DNA of 64,000 nt from Streptomyces pactum (GCF_016031615.1 NZ_JACYXC010000001.1:1674001-1738000); one strand, 5' to 3'. Positions 17,068 through 26,310 are shown, counted from the stretch's first letter. Translations and numbers: made by a program. Notes: a model not told the origin generated them from the sequence alone.

Positions 17068-20000
17068 ATGTCAGGTATCGAGCCCCGGCCGCGGGACGCC
17101 GCGGCGGACGGCGACCGGCCCGCACCCCACGGCCCCGCGGCCGAACCGGTCGCCGTCGTCGGCATCGGCCTGCGGCTGCCCGGCGGCAACGACACCCCGG
17201 ACGGGTTCGCCGGGTTCCTGCGCGCCGGGCGGTCCGCCCTGGGACCGCCGCCCGCGGGCCGGTGGGCGGCCGGGGACCGGCCCGGCGCCGCCGCCGTCCG
17301 CTGCGCCCGGGGCGGGTTCCTGGACCACCACGACCGGTTCGACGCGCGGTTCTTCAACATCTCGCCGAAGGAGGCCGACTATGTGGACCCCCAGCAGCGC
17401 CTCGCCCTGGAGGTGGGCTGGGAGGCGCTGGAGGACGCCGGGATCGACCCCGGCACCCTGCGCCACGGCCGGGGCGGCGTCTACATGGCCGCCAGCAACG
17501 CCGACTACGCCGCGGAGATGGCCGCCTGCCCCGACGAGGAACTGAACAGCTACATGCCCACCGGGGGCGCGCTGAGCGCGGTCTCCGGCCGGCTGTCGTA
17601 CTTCCTCGGCTGGCGCGGTCCGTCCGTCACGGTGGACACCGCCTGTTCCGGGTCGCTGGTGGCCGTGCACCTGGCGGTACAGGCACTGCGCGCCGGGGAG
17701 ACCGACATCGCGCTGGCCGGCGGGGTCAACGCCCTCATCGGCCGCCGCCCGTACCTGCTGGCCGAGCGGTCGCACATGCTCGCCCCGGACGGGCGGTGCA
17801 AGACCTTCGACGAGACGGCGGACGGCTACTGCCGCGCCGAGGGCGGCGCGGTGCTGGTGCTCAAGCGGCTGTCCGACGCGCAGCGGGCCGGCGACCGGGT
17901 CCACGCGCTGGTCCGCGGCTCGGCCGTGGGCTCCGACGGGGCGAGCGGCTCGCTCATGGTGCCCAGCGGCGCGGCGCAGGAGGAGCTGATGCGCGCCGCG
18001 CTGGCGTCCGCCGGGCTGCGTCCGCACGACATCTCGTACGTCGAGGCGCACGGCACCGGGACGCCGCTGGGCGACCCGATCGAGGTGGGGGCGATCAGTG
18101 CCGTGTTCGGCGGGTCGCACAGCCCCGCCCGCCCGGTGACCATCGGTTCGCTGAAGACCGGCATCGGCCATCTGGAGCCGGCGGCGGGCGTCGCCGGCGT
18201 GGTCAGAACGGTGCTCCAGCTGCGCGAGGCGACGATCTTCCCGCATCTGCACTTCACCACGCCCTCCAGCCGCATCCCGTGGGAGACCGCGCCGGTCACC
18301 GTGCCGGTGCAAGCGCGGCCGTGGCCCGGCGGGACCCGGCGGGCGCTGGTCAACTCCTTCGGGCTGACCGGCACCATCGCCTCGGTGGTCCTGGAACAGG
18401 CGCCCGCACCGGCCGCGGCCCCGGCCTCCGGGGCCGTTCCGGACCGCGCCGCTGCTCCCGACCGGGGCCCTGCTCCCGACCGGGGCCCTGTTCCCGACCG
18501 GGGCCCCGGGACCGTACCGGCCGGACCGTCCGGGGCCGTACCGGGCCGGACGCCCGGGGCGGGCCGGACACCCGGGAGCGGTCGGGCGTCCGCGCCGTCC
18601 CCGCCCGGCGCGGGGGCCGTACCGGCCGCGGCCCCCGGGACCGTGCCGGACCCGGCCTGCGGGACCGGTCCGGCCCCCGCGGCGGACGGCGGCCATGTGT
18701 TCACGCTGTCGGCGAAGACCGGGCCCGCGCTCCAGGGGCTGATCCGGCGCTACCAGCGGCTGCTGCGGGACCGTCCCGGCATCCCCCTCGGGCAGCTGTG
18801 CCACGCCACCAACGTGGCCCGCGCGCACTTCGGACTGCGGCTGGCCGGGGTGGTCCACGACCACGCCGAACTGGCCGGGCTGCTGGAGCGGGGGCTGTCC
18901 CGGCCCCCGCGGCCGGTCCCCTCCGGCGACGCGGCGAAGGTGGCGTTCCTCTTCCCCGGCGGCGGCGGCCAGTACGCCGCGATGGGCGCGCCGCTGTACC
19001 ACCGGTACCCGGTGTTCCGGGAGGAACTGGACGCCTGCGACCGGCTCTTCGCCCCGCACCTGGGCCGGTCGGTCCGGGAGCTGGTCCTGGGCGGGGCGGG
19101 GGACGCCGGGCTCCTCCACCGGATCTCGCACCTGCAGCCGGCGCTGTTCGCGCTGGAGTACGCGGTCGCCCGGCTCTGGCTGTCCTGGGGGGTGCGCCCG
19201 GCGGTCGTGGCCGGGCACAGCCTCGGGGAAATCGTCGCGGCGACCGTGGCCGGGCTGTTCACGCTGGAGGACGCGGTCACCCTGGTGGCCGCCCGGGCCC
19301 GGCTGATGGACGCCGCGCCGCCCGGTGCGATGACGGCCGTGGAGGCGTCGCCCGATGAGGTCGCCCCGCTGCTGGAGGACTTCCCGGACCTGTCGGTGGC
19401 GGCCGTCAACGGCGACCGGCGGCTGGTGCTCTCCGGCGGCCGGTCGTCGCTGGCCGAGGCGGCGCGGGCGCTCACCGCGCGGCGGCTGCGGAACCGTCGG
19501 CTGGCGGTGTCCTGCGCCTCCCACTCGCCGCTGATGGCCGGGGCCGCCGAGGAACTGCGGGAGGTGGTCGCCGCGCTCACCTTCCACGAGCCGGAGTTCC
19601 CCGTGGTCTCCAACCTGACCGGGCGGGTGGCGGAGCCGGCCGAGCTGTCCACCCCGGAGTACTGGGCCCGCCACCTGCGCGGCCCGGTACTCTTCGCGGA
19701 CGGGATGCGGGCCGTCGCCGCCCGCGGCCGGCACGCCTTCCTGGAGGTCGGCCCGGCCGCCGAACTCATCGGCCTGGGCAAGCGGTGCCTGGACGACGCG
19801 GCCGGCCACCGGTGGCTGCACACCCTGCACCCGGACGATCCCGGCGCCGGCGCCGTCCGGCGCTCCCTGGCCCAGCTCTACGCCGACGGCGTCCCGGTGG
19901 ACTGGCACGCCCACCACCGGGGCCGCCCCCGCCCCCACGTCACCCTGCCCACCTACGCCTTCGACCGCCGGCGCCACTGGCTGCCGTCCGGGGCGGCGGC

Positions 20001-22911
20001 CACCCCGCCCGGCCCCGCCACGGCCGGAGCCGTCGCGGACGGCCATCCGCTGCTCGGCCGGGAGGTCACCACCGACCGGCAACGGGCCTGCGGCACACGG
20101 GAGTTCGCCGCCCGGATCGCCCCCGACCGGCCGGCGTACCTCGCCGACCACACGGTGCGGGGACGGGTGGTCCTCCCGGGCGCCGGTTACCTGGAGCTGC
20201 TGCTGGCGCTCCAGGACGCGGTGTACGGCGAGACCGCGCTGCCGGTCACCGGCATCCGCTTCCACGAGCCGCTGTTCCTCCCCGAGGGCACCGGGGCGGA
20301 GGTACGGACGCGGTTACGGACCCGGCCCGGTGGCGGTGGCGACGTCACCGTGGTCAGCCTGGCGGGCGGCGGGGAGCCGGGCCTGCCACCGGTCGAGCGG
20401 CGCCACCTCACCGGCACCCTCGGCGCCCCCGGGGCGGACGCGCCCTCCCCCGCCGAGGCGGAGCTGCGGGCGCTGGCGGGCCGGGCGGGCGACCCGCGCG
20501 GCCACCACCCGGCGGCCGACCTCTACGCCGGCTTCGCCGGGCTGGGCGTGGACTACGGCCCCGCCTTCCGGCGGCTGCGGGAGGCGAGGACCCACGACGG
20601 CCCGCTGGTGGTCGGCGACCTCGACGGGTGGGACCCGTCGATGACCGGGCACCTGCCGGTGACCATCCTCGACGCCGCGTTGCAGACCGTCGCCGTGCTC
20701 GGCGGTGCGGACGCCCCCCTGGCCATGCCGGTCTCGGTCGGACGCTGCCGGCTGCTGCGCAAGCCGCGCGGCGGCACCCTGCGCAGCGTGCTGCGCCCGG
20801 CCGCGCCCGCCGGCGACCCGGCGGAGGGCGGGAACGACGGTGCCGGTGCCGGGGCGGTGCCGGCCGATCCGCCGGCCGTCGACCTGCTGCTGCTCGACGG
20901 GGACCGCACCGTCTTCGTGCTGGAGGGGCTGCGGCTGCGGCGGGCGGGCGGCGGCGCACCGGACCGCGAACGGATGTACTCGCAGGTGCGCTGGGTGAAA
21001 CGGTCGCTGCCGGCGGCGGGCACCGTGCGGCCGTGCCGGGCGCTGCTGATCGGCGCCGAGGAGCCCGGGGTGGCCGCGCTCGCCGGCCCGGCCCGGGACC
21101 GTGGCGTCCCGGTGCGGACCGCCGCGACGCCGCGGGAGGTGGCCGCCCGGCTGCGTGAGCGGCCCACCGACGTGTGCTGGTTCTGGCGGCCCGGGCGGTC
21201 GGCCGGGGAGACCCTGCGGGCGGAGTGCGAGGACAACTTCCGCGGCCTGCTGGCACTCCGGGACGCCCTGGAGGCGGTGGCGTTCGGGCACGACCAGCGG
21301 CTGTGGCTGATCACCGCGGGCGGCCAGTGGCTGCCCGGCGACCGGCCCGGCGACGGCGCCCCGGGCGGGGCGGTGGACGGCGACGGGCCCGGCCTGCGGC
21401 CGCCGGCCGCCGCCACGCTGTGGGGGTTCGGCCGGGTGATGTGGACCGAGTGCCCCCGCTACCGGGTGACCCTGGTCGATCTGCCGCCCGACGGGACCGC
21501 GGCGGCCTATCCGGTGCTGCTCGACGAGTGGGCGGCGGAGTCCCCCGACCACCAGGTGGCGTACCGGTCGGGACTGCGCCATGTGCGCCGGGTGTTCCCC
21601 GGCCGGGGCGGCCCGCGCACCGATGGGGCGCCGGCGGCGCGGGGGCACGGCCGGCCCGGCGGGGTGGCGGTGGCGCCGCTGCCGAAGGAGCCGCCGGAGC
21701 CGCGCGGCGGCCGGGTGCGGGTCCGGGTACGGGCGGCCGTGGCCGGCCCGGCGGACTCCCGGCACGTGGCCGGCCCGGCGGACGCGGTCGGGCCGGCGGA
21801 CGCGATCGGCCCGGCTGACCTGGCACGCCCGGCGGACCCGGTCGGCCCCACCGCCCCGGAGTGCGTGGCCGGTCCGGCGGACGTGGCCGATCCGGCCGAC
21901 CCGGTCGGCCCGGCGGCCGTCCGGCCGGACCGCACCTATCTGATCACCGGGGGGTTCGGGTCGCTGGGCCTGCTCAGCGCCGAGCGGCTGGCCGCGCACG
22001 GCGCCCGGCACCTGGTGCTGATGAGCCGTCGGGTGCCCGGGCCGGTGCTCGCCGCCCTCCGCGAGCGGCTGGGCCCGCACGTCGAGGTGGTCCCGTACGC
22101 GGGTGACGTCGGCCGGGAGGAGGACGTCCGCCGGCTCGACGGCGCGCTGCGCGCCCGGCCGCAGCCGCTGGGCGGCATCCTGCACGCCGCCGGGGTGCTG
22201 GCCGACGCGCCGGTGGCCGCGCAGACCTGGGAGAGCCTGGACGCGGTCTTCCGGGCCAAGGTGTACGGCAGCTGGCTGCTGCACCGGGCCTCGCTGCACC
22301 ACCCGGAGCTGGAGTTCTTCGTCGGCTACTCCTCGATGGCCTCGGTGCTCGGCTCGCGCGGGCAGGCCAACTACGGGGCCGGCAACGCCTTCCTGGACAC
22401 CCTGCTGTGTCACCGGTACGCGGCCGGGCTGCCGGGGATGAGCGTCAACTGGGGCGCGTGGGGCGGGATCGGCATGGCCGCGAGCATGGCGGAGCGGCAC
22501 ATCGCCGACGTCGAGCACCAGGGGCTGGGCTTCTTCGAACCGGCCGCCGGGATGCGGGCCCTGCTCCGGCTGCTGTCCGAACCGGTGCCGCAGGTGGGGA
22601 TCGCCGAGGTGGACTGGGACCGGGTGGCGGCCACCCGGCCGCTGCCCGACGCGCTGTACGCACCGGTGGCGCGCGGCGCGGGCCGGTCCGCCGCCGCGGT
22701 GGACCTGGCGGCGCTGCTGCGGCGGCCCCGCGCGGACCGGCGGGAGGCGGTGTCGCTGGTGGTGCGCGGTGTGATCGCCGAGCTGCTGCACTTCGACGGT
22801 CCGGAGGACGTACCGCCGGACGCCCGGTTCTTCGAGGTGGGGCTGGACTCGCTGGCGGCGGTGGACAGCGGGAACGCGGAACAGGGCACTGCGGCAGGGA
22901 ACGGACGATGA
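17068..22911 (+). CDS. Type I polyketide synthase KS-AT-DH-(ER remnant)-KR-ACP
   Basis: The 1947-residue protein has one module. KS (about 26-445) has Cys193, His328 and His368. A Pro/Ala/Gly-rich linker (about 450-545) follows. AT (about 625-930) has Ser718 in GHSLGE; its later motif CASHSP is ambiguous between malonyl and methylmalonyl. DH (about 1005-1300) has His1028 in HTVRGRVVLP and Asp1202. A pseudo-KR region leads to RVRVRVRAAV, which looks like the start of an ER, but the ER is replaced by a GPAD-rich repeat (1559-1617). KR has TGGFGSLG at 1627 and Tyr1769. The ACP has Ser1928 in GLDSL but ends 19 residues later, where about 40 are expected. KR plus DH should give an enoyl thioester. 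The ATG at 17068 follows aggag; the stop overlaps the next start. Confidence 0.93.
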   Translation: MSGIEPRPRDAAADGDRPAPHGPAAEPVAVVGIGLRLPGGNDTPDGFAGFLRAGRSALGPPPAGRWAAGDRPGAAAVRCARGGFLDHHDRFDARFFNISPKEADYVDPQQRLALEVGWEALEDAGIDPGTLRHGRGGVYMAASNADYAAEMAACPDEELNSYMPTGGALSAVSGRLSYFLGWRGPSVTVDTACSGSLVAVHLAVQALRAGETDIALAGGVNALIGRRPYLLAERSHMLAPDGRCKTFDETADGYCRAEGGAVLVLKRLSDAQRAGDRVHALVRGSAVGSDGASGSLMVPSGAAQEELMRAALASAGLRPHDISYVEAHGTGTPLGDPIEVGAISAVFGGSHSPARPVTIGSLKTGIGHLEPAAGVAGVVRTVLQLREATIFPHLHFTTPSSRIPWETAPVTVPVQARPWPGGTRRALVNSFGLTGTIASVVLEQAPAPAAAPASGAVPDRAAAPDRGPAPDRGPVPDRGPGTVPAGPSGAVPGRTPGAGRTPGSGRASAPSPPGAGAVPAAAPGTVPDPACGTGPAPAADGGHVFTLSAKTGPALQGLIRRYQRLLRDRPGIPLGQLCHATNVARAHFGLRLAGVVHDHAELAGLLERGLSRPPRPVPSGDAAKVAFLFPGGGGQYAAMGAPLYHRYPVFREELDACDRLFAPHLGRSVRELVLGGAGDAGLLHRISHLQPALFALEYAVARLWLSWGVRPAVVAGHSLGEIVAATVAGLFTLEDAVTLVAARARLMDAAPPGAMTAVEASPDEVAPLLEDFPDLSVAAVNGDRRLVLSGGRSSLAEAARALTARRLRNRRLAVSCASHSPLMAGAAEELREVVAALTFHEPEFPVVSNLTGRVAEPAELSTPEYWARHLRGPVLFADGMRAVAARGRHAFLEVGPAAELIGLGKRCLDDAAGHRWLHTLHPDDPGAGAVRRSLAQLYADGVPVDWHAHHRGRPRPHVTLPTYAFDRRRHWLPSGAAATPPGPATAGAVADGHPLLGREVTTDRQRACGTREFAARIAPDRPAYLADHTVRGRVVLPGAGYLELLLALQDAVYGETALPVTGIRFHEPLFLPEGTGAEVRTRLRTRPGGGGDVTVVSLAGGGEPGLPPVERRHLTGTLGAPGADAPSPAEAELRALAGRAGDPRGHHPAADLYAGFAGLGVDYGPAFRRLREARTHDGPLVVGDLDGWDPSMTGHLPVTILDAALQTVAVLGGADAPLAMPVSVGRCRLLRKPRGGTLRSVLRPAAPAGDPAEGGNDGAGAGAVPADPPAVDLLLLDGDRTVFVLEGLRLRRAGGGAPDRERMYSQVRWVKRSLPAAGTVRPCRALLIGAEEPGVAALAGPARDRGVPVRTAATPREVAARLRERPTDVCWFWRPGRSAGETLRAECEDNFRGLLALRDALEAVAFGHDQRLWLITAGGQWLPGDRPGDGAPGGAVDGDGPGLRPPAAATLWGFGRVMWTECPRYRVTLVDLPPDGTAAAYPVLLDEWAAESPDHQVAYRSGLRHVRRVFPGRGGPRTDGAPAARGHGRPGGVAVAPLPKEPPEPRGGRVRVRVRAAVAGPADSRHVAGPADAVGPADAIGPADLARPADPVGPTAPECVAGPADVADPADPVGPAAVRPDRTYLITGGFGSLGLLSAERLAAHGARHLVLMSRRVPGPVLAALRERLGPHVEVVPYAGDVGREEDVRRLDGALRARPQPLGGILHAAGVLADAPVAAQTWESLDAVFRAKVYGSWLLHRASLHHPELEFFVGYSSMASVLGSRGQANYGAGNAFLDTLLCHRYAAGLPGMSVNWGAWGGIGMAASMAERHIADVEHQGLGFFEPAAGMRALLRLLSEPVPQVGIAEVDWDRVAATRPLPDALYAPVARGAGRSAAAVDLAALLRRPRADRREAVSLVVRGVIAELLHFDGPEDVPPDARFFEVGLDSLAAVDSGNAEQGTAAGNGR
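21742..21918 (+). repeat. GPAD-coding degenerate repeat inside the PKS
   Basis: About eight imperfect copies of a ggcccggcggac-like word (Gly-Pro-Ala-Asp) occupy the position where an enoylreductase domain would be, directly after a stretch resembling the first strand of an ER. The reading frame is kept throughout. Confidence 0.75.
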
Positions 22912-24614
22912 CCGGCGGGAGCGGCACGGTGAGCGGTGACAGGGGCAGGGCGGACGGCAGGGGCCCGGTGGACGACAGGGGCAGCGTGGGTGACAGGGGC
23001 CGGGCCGGCGAGGAGGGCCGTACGGTGACCGGCGCGCGGTGGGCGGCGGCCGGCGGCGCGGGGGCCGCGGACCTGCCGCGTACCGTCGCCGGTGCCGCCG
23101 CCCGGCACGCACGGGTCCGCCCGGACCGGGTGGCGGTGGAGTGCGAGGGCCGGACGGTGTCCTTCCGCCGGCTGCACCTGCGCAGCAACCGCACCGCGCA
23201 CGCGCTGCTGGCCGCGGGGGTGGGGCCGGGCACCCGGGTCGCGCACCTGGCGGCGGACTCGGAGCACACCTACGACCTGCTGCTGGCCTGCGCCAAGACC
23301 GGCGCGGTGCTGGTGCCCGTCGATCCCCGGCTGGCGCCCGGCGAGATCGGGCACGTGCTGCGGGACTCCGGCTGCGAGCTGCTGTTCGTGGCGCCGGAGC
23401 TGCGCCCGGTGGTGGAGCGGCTGCGGCCGGCGCCGCCGCGGCTGCGGACGCTGGTGACCGTGGACGCCTCGGCACCGGGCGGCGGGCCCTTCCGCACGTG
23501 GCAGGCGGAGCTGCCGGACATCGATCCGCCGGCCGTCGTGAACCCGGGGCTGCCGCTGGCCCAGCTGTACACCAGCGGCACCACCGGCGCGCCCAAGGGG
23601 GTGGTGCTCAGCCGGCGCAGCTTCTGGGCGGTGCACGACCTGCTCGCCCGCCACCGGCTGGACTGGCTGGACTGGCGGGAGGACGACCGCAGCCTGGGCG
23701 TGCTGCCGGTGCACCACGTGGGCGGGCCCTGGTGGTTCCTGCAGGGGTTCCGCGTGGGGGCCACCCTGGTGCTGGCGCGTGGCTTCGACGCCCGGCGGAT
23801 CCTCGGCCTGATCCGCTCCGGCGGGGTGAGCGTGGCCCTGCTGGTGCCGTCGATGCTCCAGATCCTGCTGGACGAACCGGCCGTGACGCCCGCCGACTTC
23901 CGGGGGCTGCGGAAGGTGGTGTACGGCGGTGCGCCGATCCCCGAACCGCTGCTGACGCGGTGTCTGGAGGTGATGGGCTGTGCGTTCGCGCAGATCTACG
24001 GGCTGACCGAGACCTGTGCCTCGGCGGTCTGCCTGCCTCCGGAGGACCACGTGCCGGGCGGCCCCCGGCTGTCGGCGGCGGGCCGCCCGTACCCGGGGGT
24101 GGTGGTACAGGCGGTGGACGAGCGGGGCCGGCCGCTGCCGGACGGCGAGGTCGGCGAGCTGCGGATCTCCACGCCGGCGGTGATGGAGGGGTACTGGCGG
24201 CGGCCGGCGGCCACCGCCGAGGCGCTGGTGGACGGCTGGCTGTACACCGGTGACGCGGGCCGGGTGGACGCCGACGGCTATGTGTACATCCAGGACCGCA
24301 TCAAGGACATGGTCCTGGTGGCCGGGGAGAACGTGTACCCGGCCGAGGTGGAACACGCGCTGCGCGGGCACCCGTCGGTGGCGGACGCGGCGGTGACCGG
24401 TGTGCCGGACCGGCTGCGCGGGGAGCGGGTGCACGCGTGGGTGGTGCCCGGGCCCGGCGGGCACCCGTCGCCGCGGGAGCTGCGGGAGTTCCTCCGGCAC
24501 CGGCTGGCGGACTACAAGGTGCCCACCACGTACGGGTTCGTGGCCGAGCTGCCCCGCACCGCGAGCGGAAAGGTCCTCCGCCGCGCGCTGCGCGACCGGC
24601 ACCGGGGCGGGTGA
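22908..24614 (+). CDS. Acyl-AMP ligase (ScoC/MmaC-like)
   Basis: The 568-residue ANL-superfamily enzyme adenylates a carboxylic acid and passes it to CoA or a carrier protein. Motifs: LYTSGTTGAPKGVVLS, YGLTET, DGWLYTGDAGRVDADGY, IKDMVLVAGENVYPAEVE and the C-terminal lysine in PRTASGKVLRR. The ATG at 22908 overlaps the PKS stop (ATGA), a sign of coupled translation, but the first 50 residues are low-complexity and a later start is possible. In isonitrile lipopeptide clusters the equivalent enzyme activates the fatty acid or isonitrile acid onto a small ACP. No stand-alone ACP is visible here. It could also load the PKS starter. Confidence 0.9.
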   Translation: MTGGSGTVSGDRGRADGRGPVDDRGSVGDRGRAGEEGRTVTGARWAAAGGAGAADLPRTVAGAAARHARVRPDRVAVECEGRTVSFRRLHLRSNRTAHALLAAGVGPGTRVAHLAADSEHTYDLLLACAKTGAVLVPVDPRLAPGEIGHVLRDSGCELLFVAPELRPVVERLRPAPPRLRTLVTVDASAPGGGPFRTWQAELPDIDPPAVVNPGLPLAQLYTSGTTGAPKGVVLSRRSFWAVHDLLARHRLDWLDWREDDRSLGVLPVHHVGGPWWFLQGFRVGATLVLARGFDARRILGLIRSGGVSVALLVPSMLQILLDEPAVTPADFRGLRKVVYGGAPIPEPLLTRCLEVMGCAFAQIYGLTETCASAVCLPPEDHVPGGPRLSAAGRPYPGVVVQAVDERGRPLPDGEVGELRISTPAVMEGYWRRPAATAEALVDGWLYTGDAGRVDADGYVYIQDRIKDMVLVAGENVYPAEVEHALRGHPSVADAAVTGVPDRLRGERVHAWVVPGPGGHPSPRELREFLRHRLADYKVPTTYGFVAELPRTASGKVLRRALRDRHRGG

Positions 24615-24617
24615 CCG

Positions 24618-24700
24618 GCGTGCCCCGGGGTACGGGTCACGCGCAGGTGTGCCCGGGTGCGGGTCACGCGCAGGTGTGCCCGGGTTCGGTGACGCGCCGC
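24618..24700. repeat. 27-bp tandem repeat, about three copies
   Basis: The unit reads roughly tgtgcccgggtgcgggtcac plus gcgcagg and occurs twice almost exactly, with a diverged copy on either side. It lies just after the ligase stop in the gap to a convergent small gene; a further partial copy lies near 24735. Confidence 0.75.
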
Positions 24701-24880
24701 CGGCCCCGGGCGTGCGGGCCCGCGCGGGCGCGGGTGTGCCCGGGTGCGGTGCGGCATCCGGGGCGGGCCGGCCCGCGAAGGCACCGGCCGGGCCCCGGCC
24801 GGTGCCGGACCCCGCCGCGGTGCACCGGGGCGAGCGCTGCGGGGGCCGGCCGGGCGCGCGGCCCGGCCGGCCCGGAACGG

Positions 24881-25159
24881 TCAGCGGTTGTCGTAGCGGA
24901 TGAAGGAACGCACCATCCGGCAGGTGGTCTCGGACGGCGGGTGGACCCCGATCTGCGTCGCGGTGGTCCGTATCCGGGTGTCGGTGGCCTGCTCGGCCCG
25001 GTAGACCCCGGAGTTGAGCAGGGCGATGGCCAGGCGCATGGCCTTCAGCCGGCGGTTGTGGGTCTCGTACCACTCGCGGGGACGCCCGGCGGGCATCCGC
25101 TTCTTCGGCAGCGTCGGGAAGCTCGGCAGGTCCGGCAGAGGTGTCACGGCAAGGGCCAT
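24881..25159 (-). CDS. Conserved small basic protein, function unknown
   Basis: The 92-residue product has no domain I can name. The centre is basic and helical (GRPREWYETHNRRLKAMRLA, then IALLNSGVYRAEQA), followed by TRIRTTATQIGVHPPSETT, which resembles a small helix-turn-helix, so a DNA-binding role is conceivable. The ATG at 25159 is preceded on its strand by ggagga. Its composition is less extreme than the surrounding GC-rich gaps, which supports real coding. It is divergent from the ArsC-like gene across a gap that holds a 7-bp palindrome. Confidence 0.65.
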   Translation of the reverse strand: MALAVTPLPDLPSFPTLPKKRMPAGRPREWYETHNRRLKAMRLAIALLNSGVYRAEQATDTRIRTTATQIGVHPPSETTCRMVRSFIRYDNR

Positions 25160-25215
25160 CGGCGTCCTCCAAGGAGCGGTGGGAAACCCTTAGTCTCACC
25201 CCCTATTTTACTGCG

Positions 25216-25234
25216 GGGGACTGACAAAGTCCCC
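25216..25234. promoter_or_regulatory. Inverted repeat in a divergent promoter region
   Basis: The arms ggggact (25216-25222) and agtcccc (25228-25234) flank a 5-base centre between two divergent genes. The AT-rich word tattttact just before it could be a -10 element for the left gene. A shared operator is plausible. Confidence 0.4.
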
Positions 25235-25277
25235 AGGCCAGAGGGGGTTTGAAGGGCTTCGCGGTACGGTGTGGGGC

Positions 25278-25700
25278 ATGGAGATCTGGATCAATCCGGC
25301 CTGTTCGAAGTGCCGCGGCGCGCTCGGTGTGCTGAACGACGAGAACGCGGCGTACACGGTCCGCCGGTACCTGGAGGACGTGCCGTCCGAGGACGAGATC
25401 CGGGAGGTGCTCGACCGGCTGGGGCTGGAGCCCTGGGACATCACCCGTACCCAGGAGGCGGCGGCCGGGGAGCTGGGTCTGAAGGAGTGGCCGCGGGAGG
25501 CGGCGGCGCGGGACCGGTGGATCACCGCGCTCGCGGAGCACCCGAAGCTGATCCAGCGGCCGATCATCACCGCCGACGACGGGACGGCGCTGGTGGCGCG
25601 GACCGAGGAGGCGGTGCGGGAGGCGATCTCCCGTTCCGCCGGCTCCGGCTCCCCCCGCCCCGCCGGCTCCGGCTCCCCGGGCGAGGCGTCCCGGGACTAG
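25278..25700 (+). CDS. ArsC/Spx-family reductase-like protein
   Basis: The 140-residue thioredoxin-fold protein belongs to the ArsC family. It starts with the active-site pattern INPACSKC (Cys9 and Cys12) and has the family strand QRPIITADDGTALVAR, where the arginine is conserved. Arsenate reductases of this type use glutaredoxin-like chemistry, but many family members have no arsenic role, and no ars genes are nearby. I chose the ATG at 25278; a GTG three codons upstream is in frame. The last 20 residues are a Ser/Gly/Pro-rich repeat. Confidence 0.85.
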   Translation: MEIWINPACSKCRGALGVLNDENAAYTVRRYLEDVPSEDEIREVLDRLGLEPWDITRTQEAAAGELGLKEWPREAAARDRWITALAEHPKLIQRPIITADDGTALVARTEEAVREAISRSAGSGSPRPAGSGSPGEASRD

Positions 25701-26310
25701 CCCTGCCCTCCTGGGCCGGGGTCGGGTCCTGACGAGGACGCCCGGCGAGTGGGGTGCGGCCCGGTGGGTGGTGGCGAGCCCGTCGGTGCGTGTGGCCGGG
25801 CCGCGCCCCTTCCGGGGCCGGTTGACACACCGCCCGACGGCGTTCCGCTTCGGGCACCCGGGCGCCCGGCCGGCATCCGGTGCCGCCGGGCCACCCACCG
25901 GCCCGGGGTGTCCTGGTCGGCCCTCGGCGCAGGCGTCGTCCGGATGTACCGCCCGGGCACACAGCTCCGGCCTCCCCGTACACGGATGGTGACCACCACC
26001 GTCGTGCTGGGCACGGCCGCCACGGGCAGACCGCCGTGGGTGAGCCCCTCGACCCACGCCCGGGGCAGATGCGGGCGGTGTGCACCCGGCCACCGGCCGG
26101 TCGCAGGGCCCCGCCCCCGGGGGAGCCGGGGCGACCGTCGGCGACGTGGTGCCGGCCGGTGGCGGTGTACTCGTCGACCGGGCCGCAGCCCGGCGGTTCG
26201 GCCTCCGGGCCGGGTGGCGCCTCGCGCCGGCCCGGCACGCCGAGCGGGGGCACGCCGCCGCGACACGCCACTGTTGATCGTCTTCTGAGCGGCGCCTAGG
26301 CTCCCCTTCC
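25701..26310. other. Intergenic stretch, possible gene remnants
   Basis: There is no convincing gene in 610 bases. Several frames are open on both strands with short natural-looking stretches (for example GAGVVRMYRPGTQ and GGVLVDRAAARRFGLRAG) in different frames, which may be the remains of a decayed gene. I cannot name it. Confidence 0.4.

Noticed and set aside
17071..20265. Thousand-residue frame on the - strand opposite the PKS
   Set aside because: It mirrors PKS codons, is His/Gln/Arg-rich and has no domain.
23022..24614. A condensation or full NRPS module attached to the ligase
   Set aside because: Only an adenylating domain is present, with no condensation or carrier domain.
25278..25700. 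Arsenic resistance operon
   Set aside because: Only one ArsC-like gene; no arsB, arsR or acr3-like gene on either side.
25749..26288. A gene in the gap before the pentapeptide-repeat protein
   Set aside because: Several frames have brief natural-looking stretches but none is continuous, and there is no ribosome site.
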